Positions 27,009 to 35,556 of a DNA stretch of 64,000 nt are shown one piece after another. The position numbers and the translations under genes were made by a program. The notes beneath the pieces were generated by a model. The model had not been told where the DNA came from. It did not search any database and saw nothing but the letters and a program-made list of their open reading frames with translations. Numbering within the stretch: position 1 is the first letter of the stretch; the number at the start of each line of letters is the position of its first letter. This DNA comes from Tenacibaculum finnmarkense genomovar ulcerans (lineage in GTDB: Bacteria > Bacteroidota > Bacteroidia > Flavobacteriales > Flavobacteriaceae), in contig NZ_OENE01000004.1 of the NCBI RefSeq assembly GCF_900239495.1, forward strand, positions 251,218-315,217, given 5' to 3'.

Positions 27009-27653
27009 TTATTGATAACATTCTTTAATAACAACATCATTTATATTTTTACGTTTTTCCCATTTTAAACGTTCTAATTCGGGGTTTTCATAAAATTTAT
27101 CTACATGACCTAAACATAAATAACCGATTAATTGTCTGTCATCAGGAGCATTTAAAATAGTTTTAACGTTGTTTTCATTTAAAATACTAACCCAGCCTAA
27201 ACCGACATTTAACGCTCTAGCCATTAACCACATATTTTGAATGGCACAAACCACCGAATAAACACCTGCTTCTTTCATCGAAGTTTGCCCTAAAACAGGA
27301 TGCTGACTTGGTTTATAAAAAACCGCAATATTCAATGCCGATTCTACAATTCCTTCTAATTTTAATTGTGTGTATGCATCAGCTTTTTTTCCTTCGAAAA
27401 GAGTTTTCGCCTTTTCATTTTCTTCAAAAAAACTGTCTTTAATTTTATTTCTGATTTTTAAATCTTTGATAACAACAAATTCCCACGGTTGAGAAAATCC
27501 AACAGATGGCGCATTTACTCCAGCAAATAGAATTTTATCTAAATGTTCTTTAGATATAGGCGTATTTAAAAACCGATTTCCTCTAACATCTCTACGTGCA
27601 AGTATTATTTGTTCGAGGGTTTCAATATTTTCTGGAGTAAATTTGTTCATCAT
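27009..27653 (-). CDS. bluB: 5,6-dimethylbenzimidazole synthase
   Basis: 214 residues, flavin-destructase branch of the nitroreductase family. It uses O2 to cut FMNH2 into 5,6-dimethylbenzimidazole, the lower ligand of B12. LARRDVRGNRF with its conserved Asp, APSVGFSQPWEFVVI and ALNVGLGWVSIL are the signature regions; nitroreductase relatives lack the first. A tandem ATG offers two starts one codon apart. Its oxygen need contrasts with the oxygen-independent ring enzymes of the same operon. The genes that attach the ligand are not in the window. Confidence 0.93.
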   Translation of the reverse strand: MMNKFTPENIETLEQIILARRDVRGNRFLNTPISKEHLDKILFAGVNAPSVGFSQPWEFVVIKDLKIRNKIKDSFFEENEKAKTLFEGKKADAYTQLKLEGIVESALNIAVFYKPSQHPVLGQTSMKEAGVYSVVCAIQNMWLMARALNVGLGWVSILNENNVKTILNAPDDRQLIGYLCLGHVDKFYENPELERLKWEKRKNINDVVIKECYQ

Positions 27654-29030
27654 TTAAGAAATAAAATAAGTTGACGCTTCAGGTAACGTAAATGCAGCAT
27701 TAACAATAGCTGCGGCAACATTACTTCCGCCTCTATTTCCTTCTATAACTACCCAATTTGTGTTTTTTGTTTGCGATAATTGTTCTTTTGCTTCCAAAAC
27801 ATTGACAAAACCAACAGGTACGCCAACAACTCCAGCAGGTTTAAAAGTATCGTTATCTCTTATTTGATCTACAATTTCAAATAAAGCAGTAGGGGCATTT
27901 CCAACAACATATAAAGCATTTGGATATTTTTCAATAGCCTTTCTAATTCCTGCTTGAGAACGTGTAATGTTTTCTGAAATTGCTAATAATTGCGCATCTT
28001 CATCATTTAATAAACAATGTATTTGATTGCCATATTCTTTAGTGAAAGCCTTTGTAATTCCAGCTTTTACCATGGTAACATCTGTTACAATTTCGCCACC
28101 ATTTTTAAGATGTTCATGCCAGTTTTCAATAGCTTCTGGAGTTGCTGAATAATGATTGAAATCTTCTAAAATTCCTGTGGTATGAATAACTCTTGTTATT
28201 GCCCATTTATCAGCAATCGCAAAAGGTAAATCTTTAATATGCTGGGTAACAATTCTGAAACTTTCTTGTTGAATTTCTTTTCCTGTATGTGGTTTTCTAT
28301 TAAGATATCCTCTAGGAGTAACTAAATAATCTTTAAAACGATAGGTTTGCGAATTTCCAATCATCACCAAACAAAACATATCTACATCTTCAGGATTAAA
28401 TTCTCCTAAAGTGGTAATTTTACATTCTTCTTCGGGGCGAGTTACATGCCTAATAATTGCAACAGGAGTAGAAGGTGCCCGTTTTTCTAAAAATATTTTT
28501 TGTAATCGACCTAATTGCCAATGTCTTTTTTTACTTTTCGGATTGTATAAACTCGTTACAAAATCGCCCATTGCGGCAGCCTTAATTCTTTGTTCTATTT
28601 TGTTCCAAGGAGTCATTAAATCTGACAATGAAATACAACAAAAATCGTGACCTAATGGCGCACCTAATTTACTTCCAGCAGCTAAAAAAGCAGAAACACC
28701 GGGTAGCGTTTCTAACTCAATATCATCATGATTTTCTTTAGAAACAACTTCGTAAACAATCGCAGCCATTGCGTAAATACTGGCATCACCAGAACCTATA
28801 ACTACTACATATTTATCTTCGTTTGCTTTTTCAACAGCCTTGTGAGCTCTTGCTTCTTCTTTTCCTAAAGGCATCGAAATTAATTCGGCATCTTCTTTAA
28901 ATAACGATTTTCCAAATTGAAAATAATAATCGTACCCAATAACAACATCTGCTTTTTGCAACGCATTTTTAACAACGGGTAACATATAATCTATATCTCC
29001 AGGACCTAATCCCGCAACGGTTATTTTCAT
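27654..29030 (-). CDS. cobJ-cbiC: Fusion of precorrin-3B C17-methyltransferase and precorrin-8X methylmutase
   Basis: 458 residues. Residues 1 to about 240 are CobJ/CbiH, which methylates C17 and contracts the ring: VAGLGPGDIDYMLP, VIGYDYYFQ, VVIGSGDASIYAMA, and SLYNPKSKKRHWQL. From about residue 260 the chain is CobH/CbiC, which moves the C11 methyl to C12: GGEIVTDVTMVKAGI, AIEKYPNALYVVGNAPTALF, GVPVGFVNVLEAKEQL and VIEGNRGGSNVAAAIVNA. The aerobic partner CobG is absent, consistent with a CbiH-like role. It overlaps cobI by four bases. Confidence 0.94.
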   Translation of the reverse strand: MKITVAGLGPGDIDYMLPVVKNALQKADVVIGYDYYFQFGKSLFKEDAELISMPLGKEEARAHKAVEKANEDKYVVVIGSGDASIYAMAAIVYEVVSKENHDDIELETLPGVSAFLAAGSKLGAPLGHDFCCISLSDLMTPWNKIEQRIKAAAMGDFVTSLYNPKSKKRHWQLGRLQKIFLEKRAPSTPVAIIRHVTRPEEECKITTLGEFNPEDVDMFCLVMIGNSQTYRFKDYLVTPRGYLNRKPHTGKEIQQESFRIVTQHIKDLPFAIADKWAITRVIHTTGILEDFNHYSATPEAIENWHEHLKNGGEIVTDVTMVKAGITKAFTKEYGNQIHCLLNDEDAQLLAISENITRSQAGIRKAIEKYPNALYVVGNAPTALFEIVDQIRDNDTFKPAGVVGVPVGFVNVLEAKEQLSQTKNTNWVVIEGNRGGSNVAAAIVNAAFTLPEASTYFIS

Positions 29031-29737
29031 TTTTTTATTTTTTTAATAATGATAAGAGAAAAATAAGGAGTTTCTCTTTTACTGGCTGTATTCCAGTTAT
29101 TGGTTATAAATTGCTCGTCAGTTCCTAAGCGTTCTCCGTAAGTAATTTGGTGTTTTTGAGTGTCAATTACGGCGGTAATTATAGCAATAACCGATATAAT
29201 TTTCATTAAAACTACGGTATCAAAATTAGCAATAGCTTCTTGTAATTCTTCTTTACTTTGGATGCGAGGAATAACGGTTACTTTTTCATTTTGCAAACAC
29301 AAAGGAATTTGACTTTCTGATGATAAATGTAAGTAAGAGGTAATCCCAGGAATTAAATCGATTTTTAATTGATGCTTTTTAATTTTTTCTAATAGATAAG
29401 AAAATGAGCTATACGTGCTAATATCGCCTTCGCTGACAATAGCTATGGATAAACCATTTTTATAATCGCTTAAAATTTGTTGAAAAGTAGTTTCGTAAAC
29501 CTCTTTAGCCTGAACTCTTTCTAAATCCATTTTTAGATAAAATCCGACTAATTTTTGAGTATCTAAATTGTAATTATTTAAAATAGTTCGGGAATAACTG
29601 ACTTTTCTACCATCTTTAAATAATGAACCAGGATAATATATTTTATCAGCTTGCCGTAAGGTTTTTAATCCTTTTAAGGTAATTAAATCAGCATCACCAG
29701 TTCCTAACGAAACACCATGTATTTTACCCGTTATCAT
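29027..29737 (-). CDS. cobI: Precorrin-2 C20-methyltransferase
   Basis: 236 residues, class III SAM methyltransferase. The opening GKIHGVSLGTGDADLITLKG, the segment KIYYPGSLFKDG and VSEGDISTYSSFSYLLEKI with IPGITSYLHLSS identify the CobI/CbiL family. It adds the C20 methyl to precorrin-2 or its cobalt form. Four-base overlaps with both cbiX (upstream) and cobJ-cbiC (downstream) show tight translational coupling. Confidence 0.94.
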   Translation of the reverse strand: MITGKIHGVSLGTGDADLITLKGLKTLRQADKIYYPGSLFKDGRKVSYSRTILNNYNLDTQKLVGFYLKMDLERVQAKEVYETTFQQILSDYKNGLSIAIVSEGDISTYSSFSYLLEKIKKHQLKIDLIPGITSYLHLSSESQIPLCLQNEKVTVIPRIQSKEELQEAIANFDTVVLMKIISVIAIITAVIDTQKHQITYGERLGTDEQFITNNWNTASKRETPYFSLIIIKKIKK

Positions 29738-30666
29738 ATTCCTAAGCCTTTTTTAATTTTAGTAAATACATTGCTTTTCTGCCCAACTTTTTCATCTTCT
29801 TCAAATAAAACACCTTTTACACCTAAATGATGTCCAACTTGTTCTTTTCCAACTTCATCTTCTAAGCCAACAATTTGTTTTCGGTATTTACATAATTGGC
29901 AATTCATATTTGCCGTACCGTTAATGGTTTCATCTAAACGCTCATCAAAAGCTTTTAAAATTAATTCATCACTTCCAAAAGCATCGGTATAAATATATTC
30001 ATTCGGAGAATTTTCATTAAAAGTTCTAATTTCAGTATAAATACGTTCTAAAAGAATCCCTGTAAAAAAGAAAAACGGAATCGCAATAGTTCGTTTAAAT
30101 TCCATTTTACTGGTTAATTCTAAACTTTTAGTAACCGTCGGATATGCCGTTCCGCTATATGCAACTGTCGTAAAACCAAACCCCATTCCTTCGCCTAACA
30201 TACAAGCTAGTTTATGTACATCAGAATTTGCATCAGTATCTGTAGTTCCTCGACCAACCACCATTAAACAAACATCTTTTCTATCGATAACAGGATGTTT
30301 GCTTTCTTCTTCTAAAATTCTTTTTTGAGCCAATTCTAATAAAAAGGAATTGACACCAAGATGTTTTCCCATTTTGATGGTTAAATCGCTGTAATAACTC
30401 TGTATGGTGTTCATTTCATACGGAATATCATTTTTAGCGTGTGAACCTGCAAAAAGAATAATCGGTAAAGCATAAATTTCACGAATTCCTTTCTGATACA
30501 TGCGTTCAATAGAAGCTTCATACACAGGATGATTAAATTCTAAAAACCCGTAATCCACTTCATAATCGGTATAACGAGCCTGTAAAGCTTCCACTAATTG
30601 TTTAAAAGCATCCGTCCCTGTTTTGGTTCTGCTACCGTGTCCGCAAAGTAAAATTCCTTTTTTCAT
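29734..30666 (-). CDS. cbiX: Sirohydrochlorin cobaltochelatase CbiX, long form
   Basis: 310 residues with two related chelatase lobes. Metal-binding His residues lie in ILLCGHGSRTKTG and ILFAGSHAKNDIP; the second lobe starts near VCLMVVGRGTTDTDANSD. A Cys-containing tail (NCQLCKYRKQ) could hold metal or an Fe-S cluster. CbiX inserts cobalt into sirohydrochlorin, the entry to the oxygen-independent route. Its presence beside CobN is unusual, since CobN normally serves late insertion. It sits four bases after the cobA fusion stop and overlaps cobI by four bases. Confidence 0.92.
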   Translation of the reverse strand: MKKGILLCGHGSRTKTGTDAFKQLVEALQARYTDYEVDYGFLEFNHPVYEASIERMYQKGIREIYALPIILFAGSHAKNDIPYEMNTIQSYYSDLTIKMGKHLGVNSFLLELAQKRILEEESKHPVIDRKDVCLMVVGRGTTDTDANSDVHKLACMLGEGMGFGFTTVAYSGTAYPTVTKSLELTSKMEFKRTIAIPFFFFTGILLERIYTEIRTFNENSPNEYIYTDAFGSDELILKAFDERLDETINGTANMNCQLCKYRKQIVGLEDEVGKEQVGHHLGVKGVLFEEDEKVGQKSNVFTKIKKGLGI

Positions 30667-30670
30667 TGAT

Positions 30671-32224
30671 TTAATTGATTGGTTTTACACCTATTAAAAA
30701 TACTACAGGCATTGGTAGTGGTTGTTTTTTGATGTCGTTTTCTATGTCGCCTAATGTTGATGAAAGTAACATTTCATTTTCTCTTGAAACATTAGAAACG
30801 GCATTAATAGGGATTTCTGAATTTCCGCAAACGGCTATTAATTTTGGAATTATTTTATCCAAACTTTTTAAGCCCATATAAAGTGCCAAGGTGTTTCCAG
30901 CTTTTAGCATTTCGGCAATTCCTTTTAATTGTGCGGTTGAATAATCTGCGGTATGTGCTGTGCAAATTAAAACAGCATTTGATTGCCTTCTTTCAGTAAT
31001 TGGAATATTTGCGGTACTTGCTGCGGCTAAAGCAGCTGAAATTCCTGGGACAACGCAAAAAGGAAGCTCATGTTTCTTTAAAAAACGAACTTCTTCGGCA
31101 GCTCTTCCATAAATATACGGGTCGCCCGATTTTATGCGAACTACTTTATCGCCTTGTTCACAATATTTTTTCATCAATAAATTGATGTTATCTTGACGTG
31201 TTTCTTGATCTTCTTTATCGCCAAATTTTCTACCGACATAAATACGTTCCGCTTGTGTATTGATGTTTAATATTTCATCAGAAATTAAATTATCGTGTAA
31301 AATAATTTCTGCATTTTCAATCGCTTCAAAAGCTTTTAAAGTTAGCAAGTTTTTATTACCAGGACCTGCGCCAACAATTGAAATTTCAGGTAAATGCTCT
31401 CTTGTAAAAATCCATTCAGGATTAGCAAACTGATACGTGAAATTTAATAAAGATTTCGATTTTGAATTATCAATAATTTTAAAACGTTCTTCTGATGCTG
31501 TAGCTGTTTCAAAAATAGGAGCAGGCATATTTAATTTGATGGCTGCATTTTCATAAAATTCTTTTCGCTTCGGATGTATATCTGCACAACCGTTGATAAT
31601 TTCACCAAAACAATTTTGTTCTAAAATCGTTTCGATTAAACCAATAACATCTTTCTGATGAATTAAATTAACAGGCACATTCGGGTTTTTTAATTGCTTT
31701 TTATTAGCAAGAAATCTCCCAGGATGACGCTTAGCACCAATTAATCCTGCTAAACGTAAAATAGTTAAATTATCACCAAAATGTTGTTGTAATAATTCTT
31801 CGGCTTTAATTAATGCGTGTCCAGATGCCTTTTCAGGAACACATTTTTCAGTTTCATTTATAAGACTATTATTGTTTTGATAAACCGAAGTAGAACTCAC
31901 AAAAATAACTTTCGTCGTTTTGGGAGTTCGTTGTATAATCTGTGCTATTTGCTTGGGATGAATTGTTTCAATAGTATCAATTCTCTTTGGCGGGAAATTG
32001 ATAATAAGGGTATTTGTATCAGTAATAAAAGATTCCCAATCACCAATAATAGTATTTGCTTCAAGTTTTATTCTGCAAGTATGAAACGAATATTTGCCGA
32101 GTGTTTTTAGTTTTTCTAACGAAGAAGTAGTTCCGTTAACCGAATAGCCACTTTTTTGTAATTTCAACGCAAGCGGTAAACCTAACCAGCCTAATCCTAC
32201 TATGGAAATATGTTGTTTGTTCAT
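30671..32224 (-). CDS. cobA: Fusion of a YeeZ-like SDR and uroporphyrinogen-III C-methyltransferase
   Basis: 517 residues. Residues 1 to about 265 form an NAD(P)-binding short-chain/epimerase-like domain: ISIVGLGWLGLPLALKL, IINFPPKRIDT, VIFVSSTSVYQ, and ILRLAGLIGAKRHPGRFL. From about residue 278 the chain is SUMT: ISIVGAGPGNKNLLTLKA, ILHDNLIS, VRIKSGDPYIYGRAAEE, VVPGISAALAAA and ALYMGLKSL. SUMT makes precorrin-2 from uroporphyrinogen III. The N-terminal domain is not the Met8/CysG dehydrogenase that SUMT is usually fused with; it may have taken over precorrin-2 oxidation to sirohydrochlorin, but that is inference. Confidence 0.92.
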   Translation of the reverse strand: MNKQHISIVGLGWLGLPLALKLQKSGYSVNGTTSSLEKLKTLGKYSFHTCRIKLEANTIIGDWESFITDTNTLIINFPPKRIDTIETIHPKQIAQIIQRTPKTTKVIFVSSTSVYQNNNSLINETEKCVPEKASGHALIKAEELLQQHFGDNLTILRLAGLIGAKRHPGRFLANKKQLKNPNVPVNLIHQKDVIGLIETILEQNCFGEIINGCADIHPKRKEFYENAAIKLNMPAPIFETATASEERFKIIDNSKSKSLLNFTYQFANPEWIFTREHLPEISIVGAGPGNKNLLTLKAFEAIENAEIILHDNLISDEILNINTQAERIYVGRKFGDKEDQETRQDNINLLMKKYCEQGDKVVRIKSGDPYIYGRAAEEVRFLKKHELPFCVVPGISAALAAASTANIPITERRQSNAVLICTAHTADYSTAQLKGIAEMLKAGNTLALYMGLKSLDKIIPKLIAVCGNSEIPINAVSNVSRENEMLLSSTLGDIENDIKKQPLPMPVVFLIGVKPIN

Positions 32225-32226
32225 AA

Positions 32227-33036
32227 TTATGTTAAATCTAAGCAGGTGTTTTGTAACTGAATTTTAGTACAATATTCCCACGCTTTATTTTCGATGGAAT
32301 CGAATGTTATTTTCCCTAAAATTTCACCAAATTTATTTTTGAAACGAATACCTGTTAGCGCTGTTTCTTTTTGATGAAAATATTCTGTACTAGAAATTTT
32401 TGATTGTTGTAATTCCTTATTTTCTTTAGGAACTGCGGCAATCGTTAATTTTATAATAGTTGTTTCAGTTTTTAATTCAAGCGTATGTGTATCTGAATAA
32501 TTTACCGCATTTATTTTTTCAAAAGAAACAGGGTTTTTATCAGCCATAGCAAGGGTTATCCCTTTTGGGTTTTCCAACAAATATAAGAAAAGAGGATATA
32601 AATATTGATCAGAACTAAAACCTTTGGTAATAAAACATTCGCCTAATTCAGCATCATTTTTTAACTCAAAAGGTTTCGGTTTTATAGGCGCTCTTTCGTT
32701 ATTAGATATTTGCTCTTTCCATCCTTTTTTATATAACAAATTTGTTTCATCTTCTTGATTAAGAGGCTCATTATTAATATGCGATTTTACAATCGGAGTA
32801 ATTTTTTCAGGAGTTAATTCTTTATACCAAAATTCACCTGGTTGCACAATACAAGTCGGAGCGTCTTCACATCTGCCATTACATCTTGTTTTAATCGTAT
32901 GGGTTTTATCCCAAAGATTATTGTTACGTAAGTAAGCTCTAGCGGCTCTTGTTACTTGTTCGCTTCCTGCTTTTTGACAAGAACCTCCGTCGCAAAATAA
33001 AAAAGTATGCGTTGTATTGGCGATATTTTTACCCAT
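32227..33036 (-). CDS. Thioredoxin-like [2Fe-2S] ferredoxin-domain protein
   Basis: 269 residues. The N-terminal third is a thioredoxin-like ferredoxin fold with Cys spaced as LFCDGGSCQ, TRCNGRCED and PTCIVQPGEFWY, the pattern of (2Fe-2S) ferredoxin domains found near corrinoid genes (CbiW-like). The remaining 170 residues have no motif I recognise. It lies between the riboswitch-controlled receptor and the cobA fusion, two bases before the latter, so it is almost certainly part of the B12 operon. Electron delivery to a reduction or chelation step, or cobalt handling, are both possible. Confidence 0.78.
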   Translation of the reverse strand: MGKNIANTTHTFLFCDGGSCQKAGSEQVTRAARAYLRNNNLWDKTHTIKTRCNGRCEDAPTCIVQPGEFWYKELTPEKITPIVKSHINNEPLNQEDETNLLYKKGWKEQISNNERAPIKPKPFELKNDAELGECFITKGFSSDQYLYPLFLYLLENPKGITLAMADKNPVSFEKINAVNYSDTHTLELKTETTIIKLTIAAVPKENKELQQSKISSTEYFHQKETALTGIRFKNKFGEILGKITFDSIENKAWEYCTKIQLQNTCLDLT

Positions 33037-33052
33037 AATTTAAAATAAATAT

Positions 33053-35095
33053 TTAAAAGAAATAAGTGAAATTCAATTTTGCTAAAAATGGTGTTCCTGG
33101 TGTAAAATGGATATCATCAACAGGTTGTAATTCTGTTTGTAATTGTGAAGAATCATAAAATACAGCTTCTCTCCATGCGGTATTAAAAATATTTTCTACG
33201 GATAAACCTATTTGATATTTTGGTCTTGTGTAATTGATAACAAAATCTGCAATAAAATAACTGTCAGCAATTACAGATTCGTCTTCAATTAAAGGGCGTT
33301 CGCCTAAAAAACGATAGCGTAAAGAACTACTAATTCCATTTTTTAAACGGAAAGTAGCGCCACCAGTTGAGGTAAAACGAGGTGCACTTGGAATTTTGTT
33401 TTCATCTTTTGGAGCGTCTAATAAAGTTCCGAAACTATAATTTAAATCCGTATCGAACCATAAATAAGATAATGGTTGATATCTAAAAGAAGCTTCACTA
33501 CCAATTCGTTCAGATTTTCCTTTGTTTTCAAATTCAAAACCATCAGGACTAAAAACAAACTCGGCATCACTTTGTAAATAAAAAGTAGCAATGTTACCAA
33601 CAAAGTTTTTTCCTATTTTAAATTCTGTACCAATATCGTAACCGATAGCTTTAGGTAACGGATTAATTTCTTTGTTTTTTACAGCGGCATTTGCGTAGTT
33701 TGAATGAAAACCAGAACTAGCTTTTGCATATAATTGCAAATTTTCAGTAGCATCATAAAACAAACTAAATTTTGGGCTTATTCTAATAGAATTTGTCTTT
33801 CCTTGTTGAGGTACTGGTACTATTTCAGTAACGTTAAAATCGAAATAATCAGCTCTAATACCTGCTAAAGCCGTTAACTTAGGAGCTATTTGAATTCGTT
33901 CTTTTAAAAATAAAGCTAGGTTTGTTTCTTTAATATCAAACTCATTTATAGGATTTGATAAGGTACGTCCAATAGCATTATTTAAACCGATATTGTTATT
34001 ATTATATTTAGCTTCCCAGCCAAAAGTAGTGGTGCTATTTGGTATTTGAAGTATATTTTTTATTGAAATATTTCCTTTATAAGTATATGTTCTTCGATTT
34101 TCTTGTTGATGAATCATATCACCATCAACAGGATTATTTTGATAAAAAGTAAAGTTAGAAAATAAATTATAGATATTCGATACGTAGTATAATTGATTTG
34201 TAAGCTTTGTTTTATCAGAAATATTAGAACTTAATTGCATGTTAAAATGTACTCTTTCAGTATCGCCACCTTCTTTATCATCAATAGCCCCAAATCTATC
34301 TATTAATCCACTTTTAACAGCTCTTAAAGGTATTTGACCCGAGGCATTCCAAGTACTATGAAAAGTAGAAATTGATGTTCTTAATTTATGAATATCAGAA
34401 AGTGCTACGGTATATTTTGTAAAGGTATTTAACCTTTTAAGTCTTTGTTCACTTTCAAAAAAACTGTCATTATAAGTTCCTTCAATAGCAATGTAAGCAC
34501 TTTCTTCATTTTTAGTTAAAAAGTTATTTTTATCGATAAGCGATACCATTGCTAAGGCTCTTGCAAAATCGTATTGACCATATTCTAACTTTACAAAATT
34601 ACGATGCGCTTTATCTTTTGATGTAAATTTAGCAGCTCCAGAAACGGCAAAATTTCCTAATGAAGTTTCATGAGGACCTTTATAATAATCGGCAGTTTGA
34701 ACGGTTTCAGGGATTAAAAAGTGTAAATCGGCATAGCCTTGTCCGTGTGCGTGAGAACTTAAATTGATACCAATATCATCGACTAAAACAGCAAAATCAG
34801 TTCCGTGGTCATTATCAAATCCTCTTAAAAATATTTGTTCTGCTTTTCCGCCACCAGCATGTTGTGCTATAAATAAACCTGGTACTGTTTTTAAAAAATC
34901 GTGCGCGCTATTTATGGGTCTTAATTGCAATGAAATTTTAGAAACCTTATGAGTACCTAATTTTTTTTCATTTTTAGAGTTGATAATTACTTCAGAAAGC
35001 TGTGTTTCTGTTTCGTTGCTTGTCGTACATTTTTTTTGAGCGAATATGGAAAGTGAAAAACACATCCATAGACTGCATAAAATCAATTTTTTCAT
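33053..35095 (-). CDS. TonB-dependent receptor heading the B12 operon
   Basis: 680 residues. Signal peptide MKKLILCSLWMCFSLSIFAQ. The plug domain (about residues 30-160) has FLKTVPGLFIAQHAGGGK, IFLRGFDNDHG and the His motif SSHAHGQGYADLHFLIPE; a 22-strand barrel follows and ends in KLNFTYFF. It is not a typical BtuB. It is the first gene after riboswitch 1, with cobalt acquisition or uptake of a corrinoid as likely roles; the His-rich plug favours a metal or metal chelate. The downstream ferredoxin-domain gene starts 17 bases after its stop. Confidence 0.88.
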   Translation of the reverse strand: MKKLILCSLWMCFSLSIFAQKKCTTSNETETQLSEVIINSKNEKKLGTHKVSKISLQLRPINSAHDFLKTVPGLFIAQHAGGGKAEQIFLRGFDNDHGTDFAVLVDDIGINLSSHAHGQGYADLHFLIPETVQTADYYKGPHETSLGNFAVSGAAKFTSKDKAHRNFVKLEYGQYDFARALAMVSLIDKNNFLTKNEESAYIAIEGTYNDSFFESEQRLKRLNTFTKYTVALSDIHKLRTSISTFHSTWNASGQIPLRAVKSGLIDRFGAIDDKEGGDTERVHFNMQLSSNISDKTKLTNQLYYVSNIYNLFSNFTFYQNNPVDGDMIHQQENRRTYTYKGNISIKNILQIPNSTTTFGWEAKYNNNNIGLNNAIGRTLSNPINEFDIKETNLALFLKERIQIAPKLTALAGIRADYFDFNVTEIVPVPQQGKTNSIRISPKFSLFYDATENLQLYAKASSGFHSNYANAAVKNKEINPLPKAIGYDIGTEFKIGKNFVGNIATFYLQSDAEFVFSPDGFEFENKGKSERIGSEASFRYQPLSYLWFDTDLNYSFGTLLDAPKDENKIPSAPRFTSTGGATFRLKNGISSSLRYRFLGERPLIEDESVIADSYFIADFVINYTRPKYQIGLSVENIFNTAWREAVFYDSSQLQTELQPVDDIHFTPGTPFLAKLNFTYFF

Positions 35096-35150
35096 TTGAA
35101 AATGACATTAGGCAGGAAAGGAAAGAAAATATGAAAAAACATAATTTTCG

Positions 35151-35169
35151 AACTCTTTACCCGAGAGTT
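35151..35169 (-). promoter_or_regulatory. Post-aptamer hairpin of riboswitch 1
   Basis: Six-pair stem AACTCT/AGAGTT with loop CGGGTAA (RNA sense), about 22 bases after the aptamer. Riboswitch 2 has the same design (AACTTT/AAAGTT, CGGG loop) at the same distance. Its CGGG can pair with the CCCG of the aptamer, so it may be the switching hairpin (kissing-loop partner). Confidence 0.55.
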
Positions 35170-35187
35170 ATTAATAAATTAGTTTGA

Positions 35188-35335
35188 TATTGGCAGGTCT
35201 CCTGACTTAACTCAAGCATTCATTTACCTTCCCGTAATTTTTACAGTGGTTTTTATTAATGATGCCTTTTTACAAGTTTTACAGTTGCGGGAACAGTTTT
35301 GGATTTACACCAAATTCCCTTTTAATTCTATATTC
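35188..35335 (-). ncRNA. Cobalamin riboswitch 1
   Basis: Read on the minus strand it carries the cobalamin aptamer landmarks in order: AGGGAATTTGGTGTAAATCC, CTGTTCCCGCAACTGTAA, AACCACTG, GGGAAGG and GTCAGGAGACCTGCC. The bottom of the aptamer is about 95 bases before the TonB receptor start at 35095, and it should repress the receptor and the B12 operon when cobalamin is abundant. Sequence is closely related to riboswitch 2 at 37940. Confidence 0.95.
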
Positions 35336-35372
35336 TAAATGATAAAAGAAGAATAAGAAACCGAATATGCTG

Positions 35373-35380
35373 CAAATGTA
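35373..35380 (-). promoter_or_regulatory. -7 promoter element before riboswitch 1
   Basis: TACATTTG on the minus strand, an exact TAnnTTTG, about 40 bases upstream of the aptamer. A conserved TTTTAAGTCAAAAAA lies just upstream and is also found before riboswitch 2. Confidence 0.6.
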
Positions 35381-35556
35381 TTGTTATTTTTTGACTTAAA
35401 AGATGGAATCGAAAAGGAGTTTTTTAAGTGATTAACTTCGGATAAAAAAGAAAAACGCTTATACATCATTACAAATCTTGATAAAAACGAATCAAGAAAA
35501 AGTATCAAAAATAAAATACCTAAGTAATGATGTAAAGCGTTGATTTTTAATTGATA

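Noticed and set aside
35002..35187. Plus-strand frame across the start of the TonB receptor and the riboswitch
   Set aside because: It is antisense to a signal peptide and a regulatory leader and has no coding character.
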